Source: Lachnospiraceae bacterium (GTDB lineage: Bacteria; Bacillota_A; Clostridia; Lachnospirales; Lachnospiraceae). From it: a stretch of 45,131 nucleotides of DNA. The stretch lies in NCBI GenBank assembly GCA_009774465.1, contig VSNT01000013.1, positions 1 to 45,131 on the forward strand, written 5' to 3'. Below, in pieces: positions 24,897 through 34,464 of this stretch (positions are counted from its first letter, which is position 1; the number at the start of each line of letters is the position of its first letter). Under the pieces are notes generated by a model. It was not told the DNA's origin, did no database searches, and was given only the letters and a program-made list of their open reading frames with translations. The position numbers were made by a program, and so were the translations under genes.

Positions 24897-26402
24897 ATGG
24901 ATGGAATGAAAAACAACGAATTTGAAAACACAACATCGGTTGAAGCGCCGGTACCTGCAGCGATAAGTCAGCCTGCAGCGGGAACAACTGCTCCGGCACC
25001 GGAGAAAAAGCCAAACAATGCAGTTAAAATAATTATTCCGATTGCAGCTTTGGTACTTCTGGTGGCAATCCTTTTGGGAGTGGCATTTGCAACCGGAACC
25101 CTTGGTAAAGGCAGTGGAAAAAAGGAAATTGCTGAAGCGGTAGCAGCGACTTTCACCAAAAGCGGCGAGGCTATAAAGGATGTCTGGGAGTTTGATGAAT
25201 ATAAGGAAATGTTTAAAGATAAGCAGATGTCTGTTTCCGCCGATTTTACGGTTTTAGACGATCTTGATATGCAGGTATTATATAACATTGATGATACTGT
25301 CAGCAGCTTATATATGGGGGCAAGTTTATACGGAAGTGATCTCATAAAGGCTTTCTTTTATGCAGATGAAGAAGAGTTTAGCTTTAGTCTTCCGGATATG
25401 ACAGATTATGCTTTTTATGTAGACCGTACCACATTGGAGGAGGATATCTGGAATCTGGTTGACGAGGGAATCATAGAAGAAGAAATTGCTGAAAATCTGA
25501 TTATTTTAAATCAGAGCGAGCAGGAGCTGACGGGCACAGATAAGGATGTGGAGCAGGGCAGCAAAGACATTTTAGAAGCACTGAAGGACATTTATCAGAA
25601 AACAGAAGTGAAAAAGATAGACAGTAAAACCCTTGAGGTAGATGGCGAAGATGTAAATTGCAAGGGATATGCTGTAATTATTACGCCGGAGCAGATCGCA
25701 GAATTTTTTATTGCTTATAAAGAGGTTTATGAGGAAAATGAAGGTTTTCGGAACTATTTTAATCAGGTTCTTGCAATGCAGGAAGGATATAATAGTGCAG
25801 AGGAACTTTTAGAATATATGGATCCGGCAGAAGAACTTCAAAACCTTGCGGATGAAGTGGTAGAAGAAATAACAGAGGACATTGAGGTTTGTTTTTACCT
25901 GTATGATGGACTGGTTGCCCGAATTTCCTATGAGGAAGACAGGGATAATTACTTTGAGTGGAACATTAAGGGAGGGAATTTCCCCCTTGAAAATACCAAT
26001 CTAACTTTAATGGCAGATGGATATGAAATTTATGTTGCCAGAAGCGGCGATAAGAGAAAAGGCCTTTATACGGCAAACTATACCCTTGGGCTTGACTATG
26101 AAACACTTTATCTGGACATTGAGTACGACACAGGAAATGGCGACCTGGAAATGGAAGCATATGATTATTATGATGAAATCTTTTTCAGCGGCAACCTTTA
26201 TAAGCCAGGCTCCGGAAATGCTCTGGAAGTAGAAATTTATAGTGTGGAAATAGATTATGAAGAAATACTTTACGGAGATCTTGTCATTTCCAATGAATGC
26301 GGCGAGATTGTTCGTCCTGAGGGTGATGATTTTAATCTGATGGAAATGACAGAAGATGAATATTATGACATCTTAAGCGAAATTATTTACAGCATGTATT
26401 AA
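24897..26402 (+). CDS. Membrane-anchored acidic extracellular protein, unknown function
   Basis: A 501-residue protein not recognised with certainty; it may belong to the DUF6583 group. It has a cytoplasmic Pro/Ala-rich N-terminus (about residues 17-40), one membrane helix at about 44-67 (IIIPIAALVLLVAILLGVAF), and an acidic extracellular region rich in Asp, Glu and Tyr. The C-terminal half has repeated beta-strand patterns such as LYTANYTLGLDYETLYLDIE and NLYKPGSGNALEVEIYSV. This resembles lipoprotein-like beta-sheet domains. The start is the ATG at 24897, served by GGGGGTGA. It is a single gene between two terminators. Confidence 0.65.
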   Translation: MDGMKNNEFENTTSVEAPVPAAISQPAAGTTAPAPEKKPNNAVKIIIPIAALVLLVAILLGVAFATGTLGKGSGKKEIAEAVAATFTKSGEAIKDVWEFDEYKEMFKDKQMSVSADFTVLDDLDMQVLYNIDDTVSSLYMGASLYGSDLIKAFFYADEEEFSFSLPDMTDYAFYVDRTTLEEDIWNLVDEGIIEEEIAENLIILNQSEQELTGTDKDVEQGSKDILEALKDIYQKTEVKKIDSKTLEVDGEDVNCKGYAVIITPEQIAEFFIAYKEVYEENEGFRNYFNQVLAMQEGYNSAEELLEYMDPAEELQNLADEVVEEITEDIEVCFYLYDGLVARISYEEDRDNYFEWNIKGGNFPLENTNLTLMADGYEIYVARSGDKRKGLYTANYTLGLDYETLYLDIEYDTGNGDLEMEAYDYYDEIFFSGNLYKPGSGNALEVEIYSVEIDYEEILYGDLVISNECGEIVRPEGDDFNLMEMTEDEYYDILSEIIYSMY

Positions 26403-26475
26403 AATTGGACAGTGATTTTATTGATGCCGGTGACAGGGCAAATTTAAGATTATTTGACATTGTATTATGATAATA

Positions 26476-26498
26476 GAGCAGTGACAGGTTCACTGCTC
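26476..26498 (+). terminator. Hairpin terminator after the acidic membrane protein gene
   Basis: GAGCAGTGA pairs perfectly with TCACTGCTC around five bases, followed by TATTGTAG. The T-run is weak. It separates the acidic protein gene from the ABC exporter genes; the rest of this 194-base gap holds no clear element. Confidence 0.6.
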
Positions 26499-26596
26499 TA
26501 TTGTAGTAGTAGGTTTGAATGCGTATATTTAAATGTATCACATGGCATATCTTTTGGAGCTTGTGGATGATGGCGCATTGATAAAGGGGAATTTTC

Positions 26597-27277
26597 ATGG
26601 AATTGGAAATCAGAAATGTTAAAAAAAGTTACAGGAAAAATCAGGTGCTGAAAGAAATCAGCCTTACGGTAAAATCTGGAGAATGCGCTGGGATTATTGG
26701 AGCAAATGGCTGCGGCAAGTCGACACTTTTAAAGATTCTTGCAGGAATTGAAAAGGCAGATGGAGGAGACATTCTGATTAATAATGAACCGGTGCAGTGG
26801 CAGTCTTCAAAGCTGGCAGGATGCATTGGCTATATTCCTCAGGAAAGCATTTTGATTCCGGAGCTTACAGTAGAGGATAACTTGAAGCTGTGGGCATCAT
26901 TTGGCGGGCGTAAAAAAAATGAAGAAACATTAAGGAAACTGGGGGAGCAATTTCAGTTAGGAGAATTTTATAAAAAGAAAGTTAAGTACCTGTCAGGAGG
27001 TATGAACAAAAGAGTAAATATTGTCTGTGCGCTGATTCATGAACCTTCGCTGCTTTTGATGGATGAACCGAGCACAGCCCTTGACCTGGTATTTAAAGAA
27101 GAATTGCGGGAATATATCCGAAGTTTTACCGCAAAGGGAGGAAGCGTGCTGCTAAGCAGTCATGACGAGGGAGAGATTGCCGGCTGCGCATCCTTATGGG
27201 CGATTAAAAATGGGATTACTCAAAAGGTACCTCAGGGGAAAGCAATAGAAAAAATAGTATCTGAGTACATGAAGTGA
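26597..27277 (+). CDS. ABC-2 type exporter ATPase
   Basis: A 226-residue ATPase: Walker A GANGCGKST, Q-loop YIPQES, signature YLSGGMNKR, Walker B LLLMDEPSTALD and switch histidine SSHDE. The single-domain form and its partners indicate an exporter of the ABC-2 type. AAAGGGG precedes the ATG. The stop codon overlaps the upstream end of the next gene's region by a few bases, so all three genes are one operon. Confidence 0.92.
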   Translation: MELEIRNVKKSYRKNQVLKEISLTVKSGECAGIIGANGCGKSTLLKILAGIEKADGGDILINNEPVQWQSSKLAGCIGYIPQESILIPELTVEDNLKLWASFGGRKKNEETLRKLGEQFQLGEFYKKKVKYLSGGMNKRVNIVCALIHEPSLLLMDEPSTALDLVFKEELREYIRSFTAKGGSVLLSSHDEGEIAGCASLWAIKNGITQKVPQGKAIEKIVSEYMK

Positions 27278-27288
27278 CAGGAGAAGGT

Positions 27289-28506
27289 ATGTATTGCAGG
27301 TTGATGTTATTTAAACTGGAATTAAAAAGATTTGTGGGAATGCTTCCTCTTGTTTTGATAGAAACCCTTCTTTTGGGCTTTATTGCAGCCGGAGTGGGAG
27401 TTTATGCATCCAGGGCAGTATATGCGGATAAAGCGGTGGGAGAAATCAGGGCAGGGGTGGTGGCTGAGCATGAAGAGCCGATGACTAAAATGCTGATTCA
27501 ATTTGTACAGTCTATGGACAGCTTAAAAGACAGGGTATCTCTGGAACTGCTCTCCGAAGAAGAAGCAAGAAAGAAACTGGAATCAGGGGAGCTTTATGGA
27601 GCAGTGGTGATTCCGGAGGGAATGGTGGACAGCATTCTTTCCGGAGAGAATCTTCCTGCATCTATTTTGTTTGGCAGCGGATATAATCAGGCGGAAACCC
27701 TGGTTTTTGCACAGCTTGCCCAGGCAGGCGCAAAGCTTTTAACCACAGCCCAGGCAGGAATTTATGCAGCAGATGCTTTTTGTATAGAAAAAGGAAGACA
27801 GGATCTTAAAAGTCAGGCAGAAGATTATTTAAATGAAGCATACTTGGAGTACGCCCTTGGAAGAGCATCTGTTTTCCAGAGGGAAGAAGTGACAGCTGTA
27901 AAGAAAACGTCCCTTTCCGATTATTATGGGATTTCATTTGTTTTTGCTTTTCTGTCTTTTGCGGGGCTTTCTTTTGGACGGTGCGTGCAGGTGAAGGTAT
28001 GCAGCCGGAAAAAGGAGCTGAACCTGAGAGGAATTCATATAGGGGAGCAGTATTTGATTGAAACAGGCGCCTTTGCTCTGATATTTGCAGTTTTGGGAAT
28101 GCTGATAAGCCTGCCGGTCTTTTTTCTCCTCTCCGGCAGTGAGGACAGCACTTTTCAGGCAGCAGGCACATGGATTTTTTTGACAGTTATGTGGCTTGTG
28201 CTGGGCTGTTTTTTAAAGATGCTGGTTCAGATTACGGGAAACAGCGCAGGAGGAATCGGCTTATGCTTTGTGATACTGCTGGCATGTATGTTTGCATCAG
28301 GGAGCTTTCTTCCGCCGGCTTTTCTTCCGGTCTGGATAGAGCGGGCAGGGAACAGCCTTTTTTACAGAGGATGGATGGAGCAGACAGGAATGTTCCTGCA
28401 GGGACGAACAGACGCCAGAGTGATTTTGGAACTGGCCCTACAGCTTATGTTTTTCCTTGCAGCAGGCGTGTTGGCCGCTAAAGTCAGAAAGGATGCGGCG
28501 GCATAG
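27289..28506 (+). CDS. ABC-2 type exporter membrane subunit 1
   Basis: A 405-residue protein. An N-terminal membrane segment is followed by a loop of about 180 residues outside the membrane, with KKLESGELYGAVVIPEGM typical of the ABC2_membrane_3 family, and then five or six membrane segments at the C-terminus. The ATG at 27289 with AGGAG five bases before it is chosen; a GTG at 27274 would place the ribosome binding site in the gene. The substrate is unknown. Confidence 0.82.
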   Translation: MYCRLMLFKLELKRFVGMLPLVLIETLLLGFIAAGVGVYASRAVYADKAVGEIRAGVVAEHEEPMTKMLIQFVQSMDSLKDRVSLELLSEEEARKKLESGELYGAVVIPEGMVDSILSGENLPASILFGSGYNQAETLVFAQLAQAGAKLLTTAQAGIYAADAFCIEKGRQDLKSQAEDYLNEAYLEYALGRASVFQREEVTAVKKTSLSDYYGISFVFAFLSFAGLSFGRCVQVKVCSRKKELNLRGIHIGEQYLIETGAFALIFAVLGMLISLPVFFLLSGSEDSTFQAAGTWIFLTVMWLVLGCFLKMLVQITGNSAGGIGLCFVILLACMFASGSFLPPAFLPVWIERAGNSLFYRGWMEQTGMFLQGRTDARVILELALQLMFFLAAGVLAAKVRKDAAA

Positions 28507-28519
28507 TGGGTGAAAGGAT

Positions 28520-29578
28520 ATGAAGATAAGAAACAGTCACAGGATGGGGGTTTATCTGATCTGCTGGAAGCAGTATTTTATTAAATTTAAAAGCTGGATT
28601 CTGATATTTACTCTTGGTATGCTGGCAATGAGAATTTATTTTTATATTAATCCGGTGGAAGATGAGGTACAGGGGATAGCGGTCGGTGTTTGTGCGGAAG
28701 ATGAAAAAGGCGAAGAACTGCTGGAAAAACTGGAAAGCGTGGAAGGAATTTTCAGATTTCAGGATTATCAGAATGAAGAGGAAATGATAAGGCAGATAGA
28801 AAACGGGACATTGGAGTGCGGTTATGTATTTCCTGAAGGGTTTTATGAAAATATTTTAAGGGGAAGAACGGTGCGCCAGATTACTTTGTACTGTTCGCCA
28901 GCATCCTCTGCACATAAGATATCCTATGAGGTGGTTTTTTCTGAATTATTTGAAATTTTATCAGAAGATATTTTAAGAAGATATTTGGAAGAAAATTACT
29001 TTTTGGAAGGAAAGGAGCTGCAGGAGGCCAGGGAGAGAGTGCTTTCTCTTAACAGGCAGTATGCAGGGGATGGAAGTACCTTTCATTTTGTATATGAAAC
29101 GCTGGAAGAAAAAGAGGCGGAAAAGCCGGAAAATTTAAACATACTGAGGGGGCTCATAGGCGTGATTATCTTTTTTATGAGCCTTTTAGGATTGGGAAAC
29201 TGCCTGGACCAGAGGAATCTTTATCAGATCCTTCCGGGAAAGTCAGGAAGGATATTCCGGTCAGGGTGTATTCATGCAGCAGTCTTTGGAAGCATTTTTA
29301 TTGGGGGTATATGCATCTTTTTATCAGGAACGGACAGTGGAATTTTTCATGAAATAAAAGGACTTTTTATTTATGCGCTGATTCTGGAAGTTTATTTGAG
29401 AGGACTGTATCTGCTGGTCAGAAAAAGCACGGTGCTGTACGGGATGCTTCCTGCTTTGCTTTTGGGATGTTGTCTGTTTTCCCCTGTTTTTATAAAAACA
29501 GGCAGATATCTTCCTGGAGCAGACTGGATTTCTTTTCTGTTTCCGGTTACCTATTATTTAAATTTCTTTTTAAGTTAA
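28520..29578 (+). CDS. ABC-2 type exporter membrane subunit 2
   Basis: A 352-residue membrane protein with the same plan as its neighbour: one N-terminal segment (SWILIFTLGMLAMRIYFYI), an extracellular loop with MIRQIENGTLECGYVFPEGF, and several C-terminal segments. The two proteins are diverged and probably form a heterodimer with the ATPase at 26597. GAAAGGA precedes the ATG 13 bases after subunit 1. There is no accompanying regulator, precursor peptide or resistance gene to reveal the cargo. Confidence 0.78.
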   Translation: MKIRNSHRMGVYLICWKQYFIKFKSWILIFTLGMLAMRIYFYINPVEDEVQGIAVGVCAEDEKGEELLEKLESVEGIFRFQDYQNEEEMIRQIENGTLECGYVFPEGFYENILRGRTVRQITLYCSPASSAHKISYEVVFSELFEILSEDILRRYLEENYFLEGKELQEARERVLSLNRQYAGDGSTFHFVYETLEEKEAEKPENLNILRGLIGVIIFFMSLLGLGNCLDQRNLYQILPGKSGRIFRSGCIHAAVFGSIFIGGICIFLSGTDSGIFHEIKGLFIYALILEVYLRGLYLLVRKSTVLYGMLPALLLGCCLFSPVFIKTGRYLPGADWISFLFPVTYYLNFFLS

Positions 29579-29724
29579 AGAACCGTGCGAAAAAAGTAAA
29601 AACATGTCTAAAAGCATCTGAATAATAAGGTGGAAACTTTCCGGAAAAAATGATATACTAAGATGTATATTTTAAGCTGTATCAATCAATAGTCAAACAA
29701 CGGATAAGAAGGGTACTTTTTGCA

Positions 29725-31788
29725 ATGTCTCCATCAAAAAGCAGAATTAAGTTAAAGGGAAGGCTGAAAAGATATGTACAGACTTCTTTATATTTGGGAT
29801 TTTTACTGGTGCTGGTCAATCTGGTAGTGTACCTGATTAATGTGCCGGCCGGGTTGGTAGTGACCTGCTTTGCATTACTTTATTTTGCAGTAGTTTTGTC
29901 GCTTCAATTTTATAATAAACCGGTTATTATTAATGAACTGGTGAGCTTCGCAACTCAGTATGGACAAGTTCAGAAGGTGCTGCTTAGAGAATTTGAGATT
30001 CCATATGCCATGCTGGACGATGACGGCCGGATTATATGGACCAATGCAGCCTTTGAAAAAGTGGTGCATAAGGAAAAGGGATACAGGAAATCAATTACGT
30101 CGCTTTTTCCTTCTATTACAAAGGAAAAACTGCCGGAAGAAACAGAATTTTCGGAAGTGAATATTACTTTTGAAGACAGGAATTTTACCGCCAGGATGCG
30201 TAAAATTTCCATGCGCGAGGCAGTGGAAAGCAGTGATATTTTTGAAGCAGATGATTACAGGGGATATTTGATTGCCTTTTATCTGTTTGATGAGACTGCG
30301 CTTCGGATCGCCCTTCAGGAAGTAGATGATCAGAGTCTTGCAGTAGGCATGGTATATCTGGACAATTATGACGAAGCCTTAGAGAGCGTGGAGGAAGTAA
30401 GGCGCTCCCTGCTGATTGCACTGATAGACAGGAAGGTAAATAAATATATTTCAGCGCTTGACGGAATCTGTAAAAAGATTGAGAAGGACAAGTATATGAT
30501 CATCCTCCGTAAAAAGGCAACGGAGCTTTTGATGGCCAGCAAGTTTGATATTCTGGAGGATGTGAAAACAGTAAATATTGGAAATGAAATGGCAGTGACG
30601 ATCAGTATTGGCCTTGGGCTTGATGGTCTTTCTTATGCACAGAATTATGAATTTGCCCGCAATGCCATTGATTTGGCGCTTGGACGGGGTGGTGACCAGG
30701 CAGTGGTCAAAACACCGGAAAATGTTGTTTATTATGGTGGAAAGAGCCAGCAGGTAGAAAAGAATACCAGAGTAAAAGCCAGAGTGAAGGCACAGGCGCT
30801 TCGGGAAATTATTTCCACCAAAGAGCGGGTGATTATTATGGGGCACAGACTTGCCGATGTGGACAGCTTTGGAGCAGCAGTAGGCATCTACCGTATTGCA
30901 ACTACGCTGGACCGGAAAGCCAGCATTGTGCTTAATGATGTGAGTACATCCATGCAGCCTGTGGTGGACATGTTTAAGAGACACGAAGAGTTTCATGATG
31001 ATATGATCATTGGCAGCCAGCAGGCGTTGGAACTTGCCGGAAATAATACGGTGCTTGTGGTGGTGGATGTGAATAAGCCAAGTATAACGGAATGCCCCGA
31101 GCTTTTGCGTGTGTGTAAATCAATTGTGGTTTTAGACCATCACAGACAGGGTTCAGAGATTATTGAAAATGCAACTCTTTCTTATGTGGAGCCTTATGCC
31201 TCTTCTGCCTGTGAGATGGTTTCTGAGATTTTACAGTACATTGGAGAAAATATTCGGATTACCGCTGAGGAAGCAGATTGCATGTATTCTGGCATTATGA
31301 TTGATACCAGTAATTTCATGACAAAAACAGGTGTCAGAACCTTTGAGGCAGCGGCATTCCTTCGCAGAAATGGTGCGGACGTAACCAGAGTCCGCAAGCT
31401 TTTCAGGGAAAATGCCACTGAATATAAGGCCAAAGCTGATGCAGTCAGTCAGGCGGAAATCTACAGGAATTCATTTGCAATTTCCACCTGTACCAGTGAG
31501 GACATACAAAGTCCTACTGTGGTGGGGGCACAGGCCGCCAATGAACTGCTTAATATAAGAGGAGTAAAGGCCAGCTTTGTGCTGACAGAGTATCAAAATC
31601 AGATTTTTATCAGCGCCAGATCAATAGATGAAGTAAATGTTCAGATTATTATGGAAAAAATGGGCGGCGGCGGCCATTTAGGCACAGCAGGCTGCCAGTT
31701 AAATGGAGTTTCCATTGCTGAGGGGATTGGACTTTTAAAGGGAACATTGGATAAAATGCTTGAAGAGGGCGATCTGGTAGTAGATTAG
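29725..31788 (+). CDS. gdpP: Cyclic di-AMP phosphodiesterase GdpP
   Basis: A 687-residue protein with the standard GdpP layout: two membrane segments (about 17-55), a PAS domain (YAMLDDDGRIIWTNAAFEKV), a degenerate GGDEF domain (GRGGDQAVV in place of GGDEF), a DHH domain with MGHRLADVDSFGAAVG and VVLDHHRQGS, and a DHHA1 domain with GGGGHLGTAGCQ. It hydrolyses cyclic di-AMP and so affects cell-wall and potassium balance. The order gdpP-rplI-dnaB is conserved in Firmicutes, and spacing to rplI is 39 bases. Confidence 0.95.
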   Translation: MSPSKSRIKLKGRLKRYVQTSLYLGFLLVLVNLVVYLINVPAGLVVTCFALLYFAVVLSLQFYNKPVIINELVSFATQYGQVQKVLLREFEIPYAMLDDDGRIIWTNAAFEKVVHKEKGYRKSITSLFPSITKEKLPEETEFSEVNITFEDRNFTARMRKISMREAVESSDIFEADDYRGYLIAFYLFDETALRIALQEVDDQSLAVGMVYLDNYDEALESVEEVRRSLLIALIDRKVNKYISALDGICKKIEKDKYMIILRKKATELLMASKFDILEDVKTVNIGNEMAVTISIGLGLDGLSYAQNYEFARNAIDLALGRGGDQAVVKTPENVVYYGGKSQQVEKNTRVKARVKAQALREIISTKERVIIMGHRLADVDSFGAAVGIYRIATTLDRKASIVLNDVSTSMQPVVDMFKRHEEFHDDMIIGSQQALELAGNNTVLVVVDVNKPSITECPELLRVCKSIVVLDHHRQGSEIIENATLSYVEPYASSACEMVSEILQYIGENIRITAEEADCMYSGIMIDTSNFMTKTGVRTFEAAAFLRRNGADVTRVRKLFRENATEYKAKADAVSQAEIYRNSFAISTCTSEDIQSPTVVGAQAANELLNIRGVKASFVLTEYQNQIFISARSIDEVNVQIIMEKMGGGGHLGTAGCQLNGVSIAEGIGLLKGTLDKMLEEGDLVVD

Positions 31789-31827
31789 CCTGTGAAGGCA
31801 ATTGATGCAGAAAGGAATGGTAGAAAA

Positions 31828-32280
31828 ATGAAAGTTATTTTATTAGAGGATGTAAAGAGTTTAGGGAAAAAGGATGAAATTGTTAATGTAAACGACGGAT
31901 ATGCAAGAAATTTCATTCTGCCTAAGAAATTGGGAATAGAGGCAACCAACCAGAACTTAAATGATCTTAAGCTGAGAAAAGCAAATGATGAAAAGCACGC
32001 AAAGCAGCTTCTTGATGATGCCAAAGCTTTTGCCAGAGCAATGGAAGAGGATGAAGTGGTATTGTCCATTAAGGCCGGAGAAGGAGGAAGAACCTTTGGC
32101 TCTGTTTCCAGTAAGGAGATTGCACAGGGATATAAGCAGCAGTGCGGCAAGGAAATCGACAAAAAGAAAATTATCCTGCCGGAGCAGATTAAAAGTTTTG
32201 GTGTATATGAGGTTGGCGTAAAGCTGCATCCAAGTGTGACAGGTAAGCTGAAGGTTAAAGTTACGGAAATGAAAGGTTAA
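31828..32280 (+). CDS. rplI: 50S ribosomal protein L9
   Basis: A 150-residue L9: MKVILLEDVKSLGKKDEIVN and GYARNFILPKKLG in the N-terminal rRNA-binding domain, a long connecting helix, and the C-terminal domain with FGSVSSKEIA and LHPSVTGKLKVKV. The ATG at 31828 fits the family start and follows AAGGAATGG. The dnaB gene begins seven bases after the stop. Confidence 0.98.
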   Translation: MKVILLEDVKSLGKKDEIVNVNDGYARNFILPKKLGIEATNQNLNDLKLRKANDEKHAKQLLDDAKAFARAMEEDEVVLSIKAGEGGRTFGSVSSKEIAQGYKQQCGKEIDKKKIILPEQIKSFGVYEVGVKLHPSVTGKLKVKVTEMKG

Positions 32281-32286
32281 ATATAA

Positions 32287-33627
32287 ATGGCAGCAACGGA
32301 TGAGGCGCTTTTAAAGCGTGTATTGCCCCACAGTATTGAAGCGGAGCAATCGGTAATTGGCGCAATGATTATGGATCGGGAAGCGATTACGATTGCCTCG
32401 GAAATTATCTGCGGTGATGATTTTTATAATAAACAGTATGGTGTTGTTTTTGACACTATGGTGGAATTAAATGATGAGGGAAGGCCTGTGGATCTGGTAA
32501 CGCTGCAGGACCGGCTTCGTGAAAAGGATGTGCCGCCAGAAGTAAGCAGTCTGGAATTTATCAGAGATCTGATTACAGCAGTTCCTACTTCTGCAAATAT
32601 AAAATATTATGCAGGCATTGTAGCTGAAAAAGCCACTCTGCGTAAACTGATCCGCTTAAATGAGGAAATTGCCAATACCTGTTACATAGGAAAAGAAAAT
32701 CTGGAAGTTATTTTGGAGGATACTGAAAAGAGAGTTTTTGAGCTGGTACAGAAAAGAAACACCGGAGATTTTGTTCCTATAAGGCAGATTGTAATGAATG
32801 CTATGGATAAAATTGAGAAGGCTTCCAAAAGCAGCGGGAATGTGACTGGCATTGCAACAGGATTTATTGATCTGGACTACAGGACAGCCGGTATGCAGCC
32901 TTCTGACCTGATTTTAATAGCGGCAAGACCTTCTATGGGAAAAACTGCATTTGTACTTAATATTGCCCAGTATGTGGCGTTTAAGCTGGATCAGACGACT
33001 GCAATTTTCAGTTTGGAAATGAGTAAGGAACAGCTGGTAAACCGTCTTTTTTCGCTGGAGTCAAGAGTAGATTCCCAGCATCTGCGCACAGGAAACCTTT
33101 CCGATGCGGAATGGGAAAAGCTGATTGAAAGTGCGGGAGTTATTGGAAAGTCTAATTTAATTATAGATGATACGCCGGGAATCAGTATTTCAGAGCTGCG
33201 CTCCAAGTGCCGGAAATATAAATTAGAGCATGACTTAAAGCTGATTATCATTGACTATTTACAATTGATGAGTGGAAGCGGACGGGGCTCTGATTCCAGA
33301 CAGCAGGAAATATCTGATATATCCCGTTCCTTAAAGGCTCTTGCCAGGGAACTGAATGTGCCTGTAGTTGCATTATCACAGCTAAGCCGGGCAGTAGAGC
33401 AAAGGCCCGATCATCGTCCCATGCTTTCGGATTTGCGTGAGTCGGGAGCAATTGAGCAGGACGCTGACGTGGTAATGTTTATCTATAGAGATGATTATTA
33501 TAATAAAGATACCGAGAAAAAGGGGATTGCAGAGATCATTATTGCAAAACAGAGAAATGGTCCTATAGGTACGGTAGAGTTGGTATGGCTGCCGGATTAT
33601 ACCAAGTTTGCAAACCTTCAAAAATAA
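32287..33627 (+). CDS. dnaB: Replicative DNA helicase DnaB
   Basis: A 446-residue hexameric helicase. The N-terminal domain begins PHSIEAEQSVIGAMIMD, and the RecA-like ATPase has Walker A ARPSMGKTAFVLN, Walker B LIIIDYLQLM and SDLRESGAIEQDADVVMFIYRD. It unwinds DNA at the replication fork and recruits primase. No intein is present. The gene ends the gdpP-rplI-dnaB unit and is followed by a terminator. Confidence 0.98.
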   Translation: MAATDEALLKRVLPHSIEAEQSVIGAMIMDREAITIASEIICGDDFYNKQYGVVFDTMVELNDEGRPVDLVTLQDRLREKDVPPEVSSLEFIRDLITAVPTSANIKYYAGIVAEKATLRKLIRLNEEIANTCYIGKENLEVILEDTEKRVFELVQKRNTGDFVPIRQIVMNAMDKIEKASKSSGNVTGIATGFIDLDYRTAGMQPSDLILIAARPSMGKTAFVLNIAQYVAFKLDQTTAIFSLEMSKEQLVNRLFSLESRVDSQHLRTGNLSDAEWEKLIESAGVIGKSNLIIDDTPGISISELRSKCRKYKLEHDLKLIIIDYLQLMSGSGRGSDSRQQEISDISRSLKALARELNVPVVALSQLSRAVEQRPDHRPMLSDLRESGAIEQDADVVMFIYRDDYYNKDTEKKGIAEIIIAKQRNGPIGTVELVWLPDYTKFANLQK

Positions 33628-33644
33628 AATATTTTTTACGAAAG

Positions 33645-33675
33645 AGGACAAGCCGGGATGGGCCTGTCCTTTTTT
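33645..33675 (+). terminator. Terminator after dnaB
   Basis: AGGACA (33645-33650) pairs with TGTCCT (33665-33670), extended inward by GCC/GGC, and is followed by TTTTTT. The next ribosome binding site starts directly behind it. Confidence 0.8.
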
Positions 33676-33693
33676 AGAAAGGAGCTAATTATT

Positions 33694-34410
33694 ATGAAAC
33701 AGGCGGAAAAGATTTTTATGATTTCTGACGCTGCCAGGCAGGTGCAGGTTGAGGCTCATGTACTCAGGTACTGGGAGGAGGAACTTGATATGCCTGCCAA
33801 AAGAAATGAAATGGGGCATCGTTACTATACGGAAGAGGATATTAAGCAGTTTCAAAAGATTAAGGAATTAAAAGAGCAGGGACTGCAGTTGAAGGCCATA
33901 CGTCACATATTAAAAAGCGGCGGTTTTCAGGCGGATATAGGCAAACGCCACGTGCTTATGGTGAAAAAAGGAGAATTCCTGCCTGTGGCGGAGAGCGATA
34001 TGGCAGTTCAGGAGGAAACCAGAGAGCAGAAAAATATACGACTGCAGCAATTGCTGAAGGAAATGATCGTGGATGCAGTACATAGCAGTAATGAGGAACT
34101 TGTCAGAGAAGTGAAGGAAAGCTTGTTAAAAGAGCTGGATTATCAGTTTCGTCTTCAGGAGGAACGGGAAGACGCAAGAGAGGAGGAGCGAATCAGCAGG
34201 CAGGAGGAACATTTCCGGCAAATTGACGAGCTTCTCCGGGAAAGAAATAAAAGAGGGAAAAAAGGACGCAGCGTAAGGATGGAAAGGAAGGAAAAAGGTC
34301 CGGAAAAAAATGATTATTCGGAGGAAACAGTAAATTCTGATGAAATTGATATACAAAAGAAGGAAAAACAAAAAGTTGGATTTTTCTGGAAGAAAAAAGT
34401 TAATGTTTAA
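33694..34410 (+). CDS. MerR-family regulator with long charged C-terminus
   Basis: A 238-residue protein. The first 70 residues form a MerR-type winged helix (FMISDAARQVQVEAHVLRYW, then HRYYTEEDIKQFQKIKELKE). The rest is highly charged and probably coiled coil (about residues 110-190), ending with a lysine-rich tail. No metal- or drug-binding cysteines are seen. Relatives sit near dnaB in several Lachnospiraceae. AAAGGAG precedes the ATG at 33694. Target genes are unknown; a role in chromosome organisation, as for RacA-like MerR proteins, is possible but not shown. Confidence 0.78.
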   Translation: MKQAEKIFMISDAARQVQVEAHVLRYWEEELDMPAKRNEMGHRYYTEEDIKQFQKIKELKEQGLQLKAIRHILKSGGFQADIGKRHVLMVKKGEFLPVAESDMAVQEETREQKNIRLQQLLKEMIVDAVHSSNEELVREVKESLLKELDYQFRLQEEREDAREEERISRQEEHFRQIDELLRERNKRGKKGRSVRMERKEKGPEKNDYSEETVNSDEIDIQKKEKQKVGFFWKKKVNV

Positions 34411-34422
34411 AATTGGAAAAAA

Positions 34423-34448
34423 GGCTGCCACAAAAAACTGTGACAGCC
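34423..34448 (-). terminator. Terminator of the ferredoxin gene
   Basis: On the minus strand GGCTGTCACA pairs with TGTGGCAGCC (one mismatch) and is followed by TTTTTTCC. It lies 16 bases after the ferredoxin stop codon. It may also stop transcription from the convergent MerR gene. Confidence 0.8.
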
Positions 34449-34464
34449 CTTTACTTCGCCTTGA

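Noticed and set aside
30451..30996. A 181-codon open frame on the minus strand
   Set aside because: It is the reverse shadow of gdpP and has no ribosome binding site.
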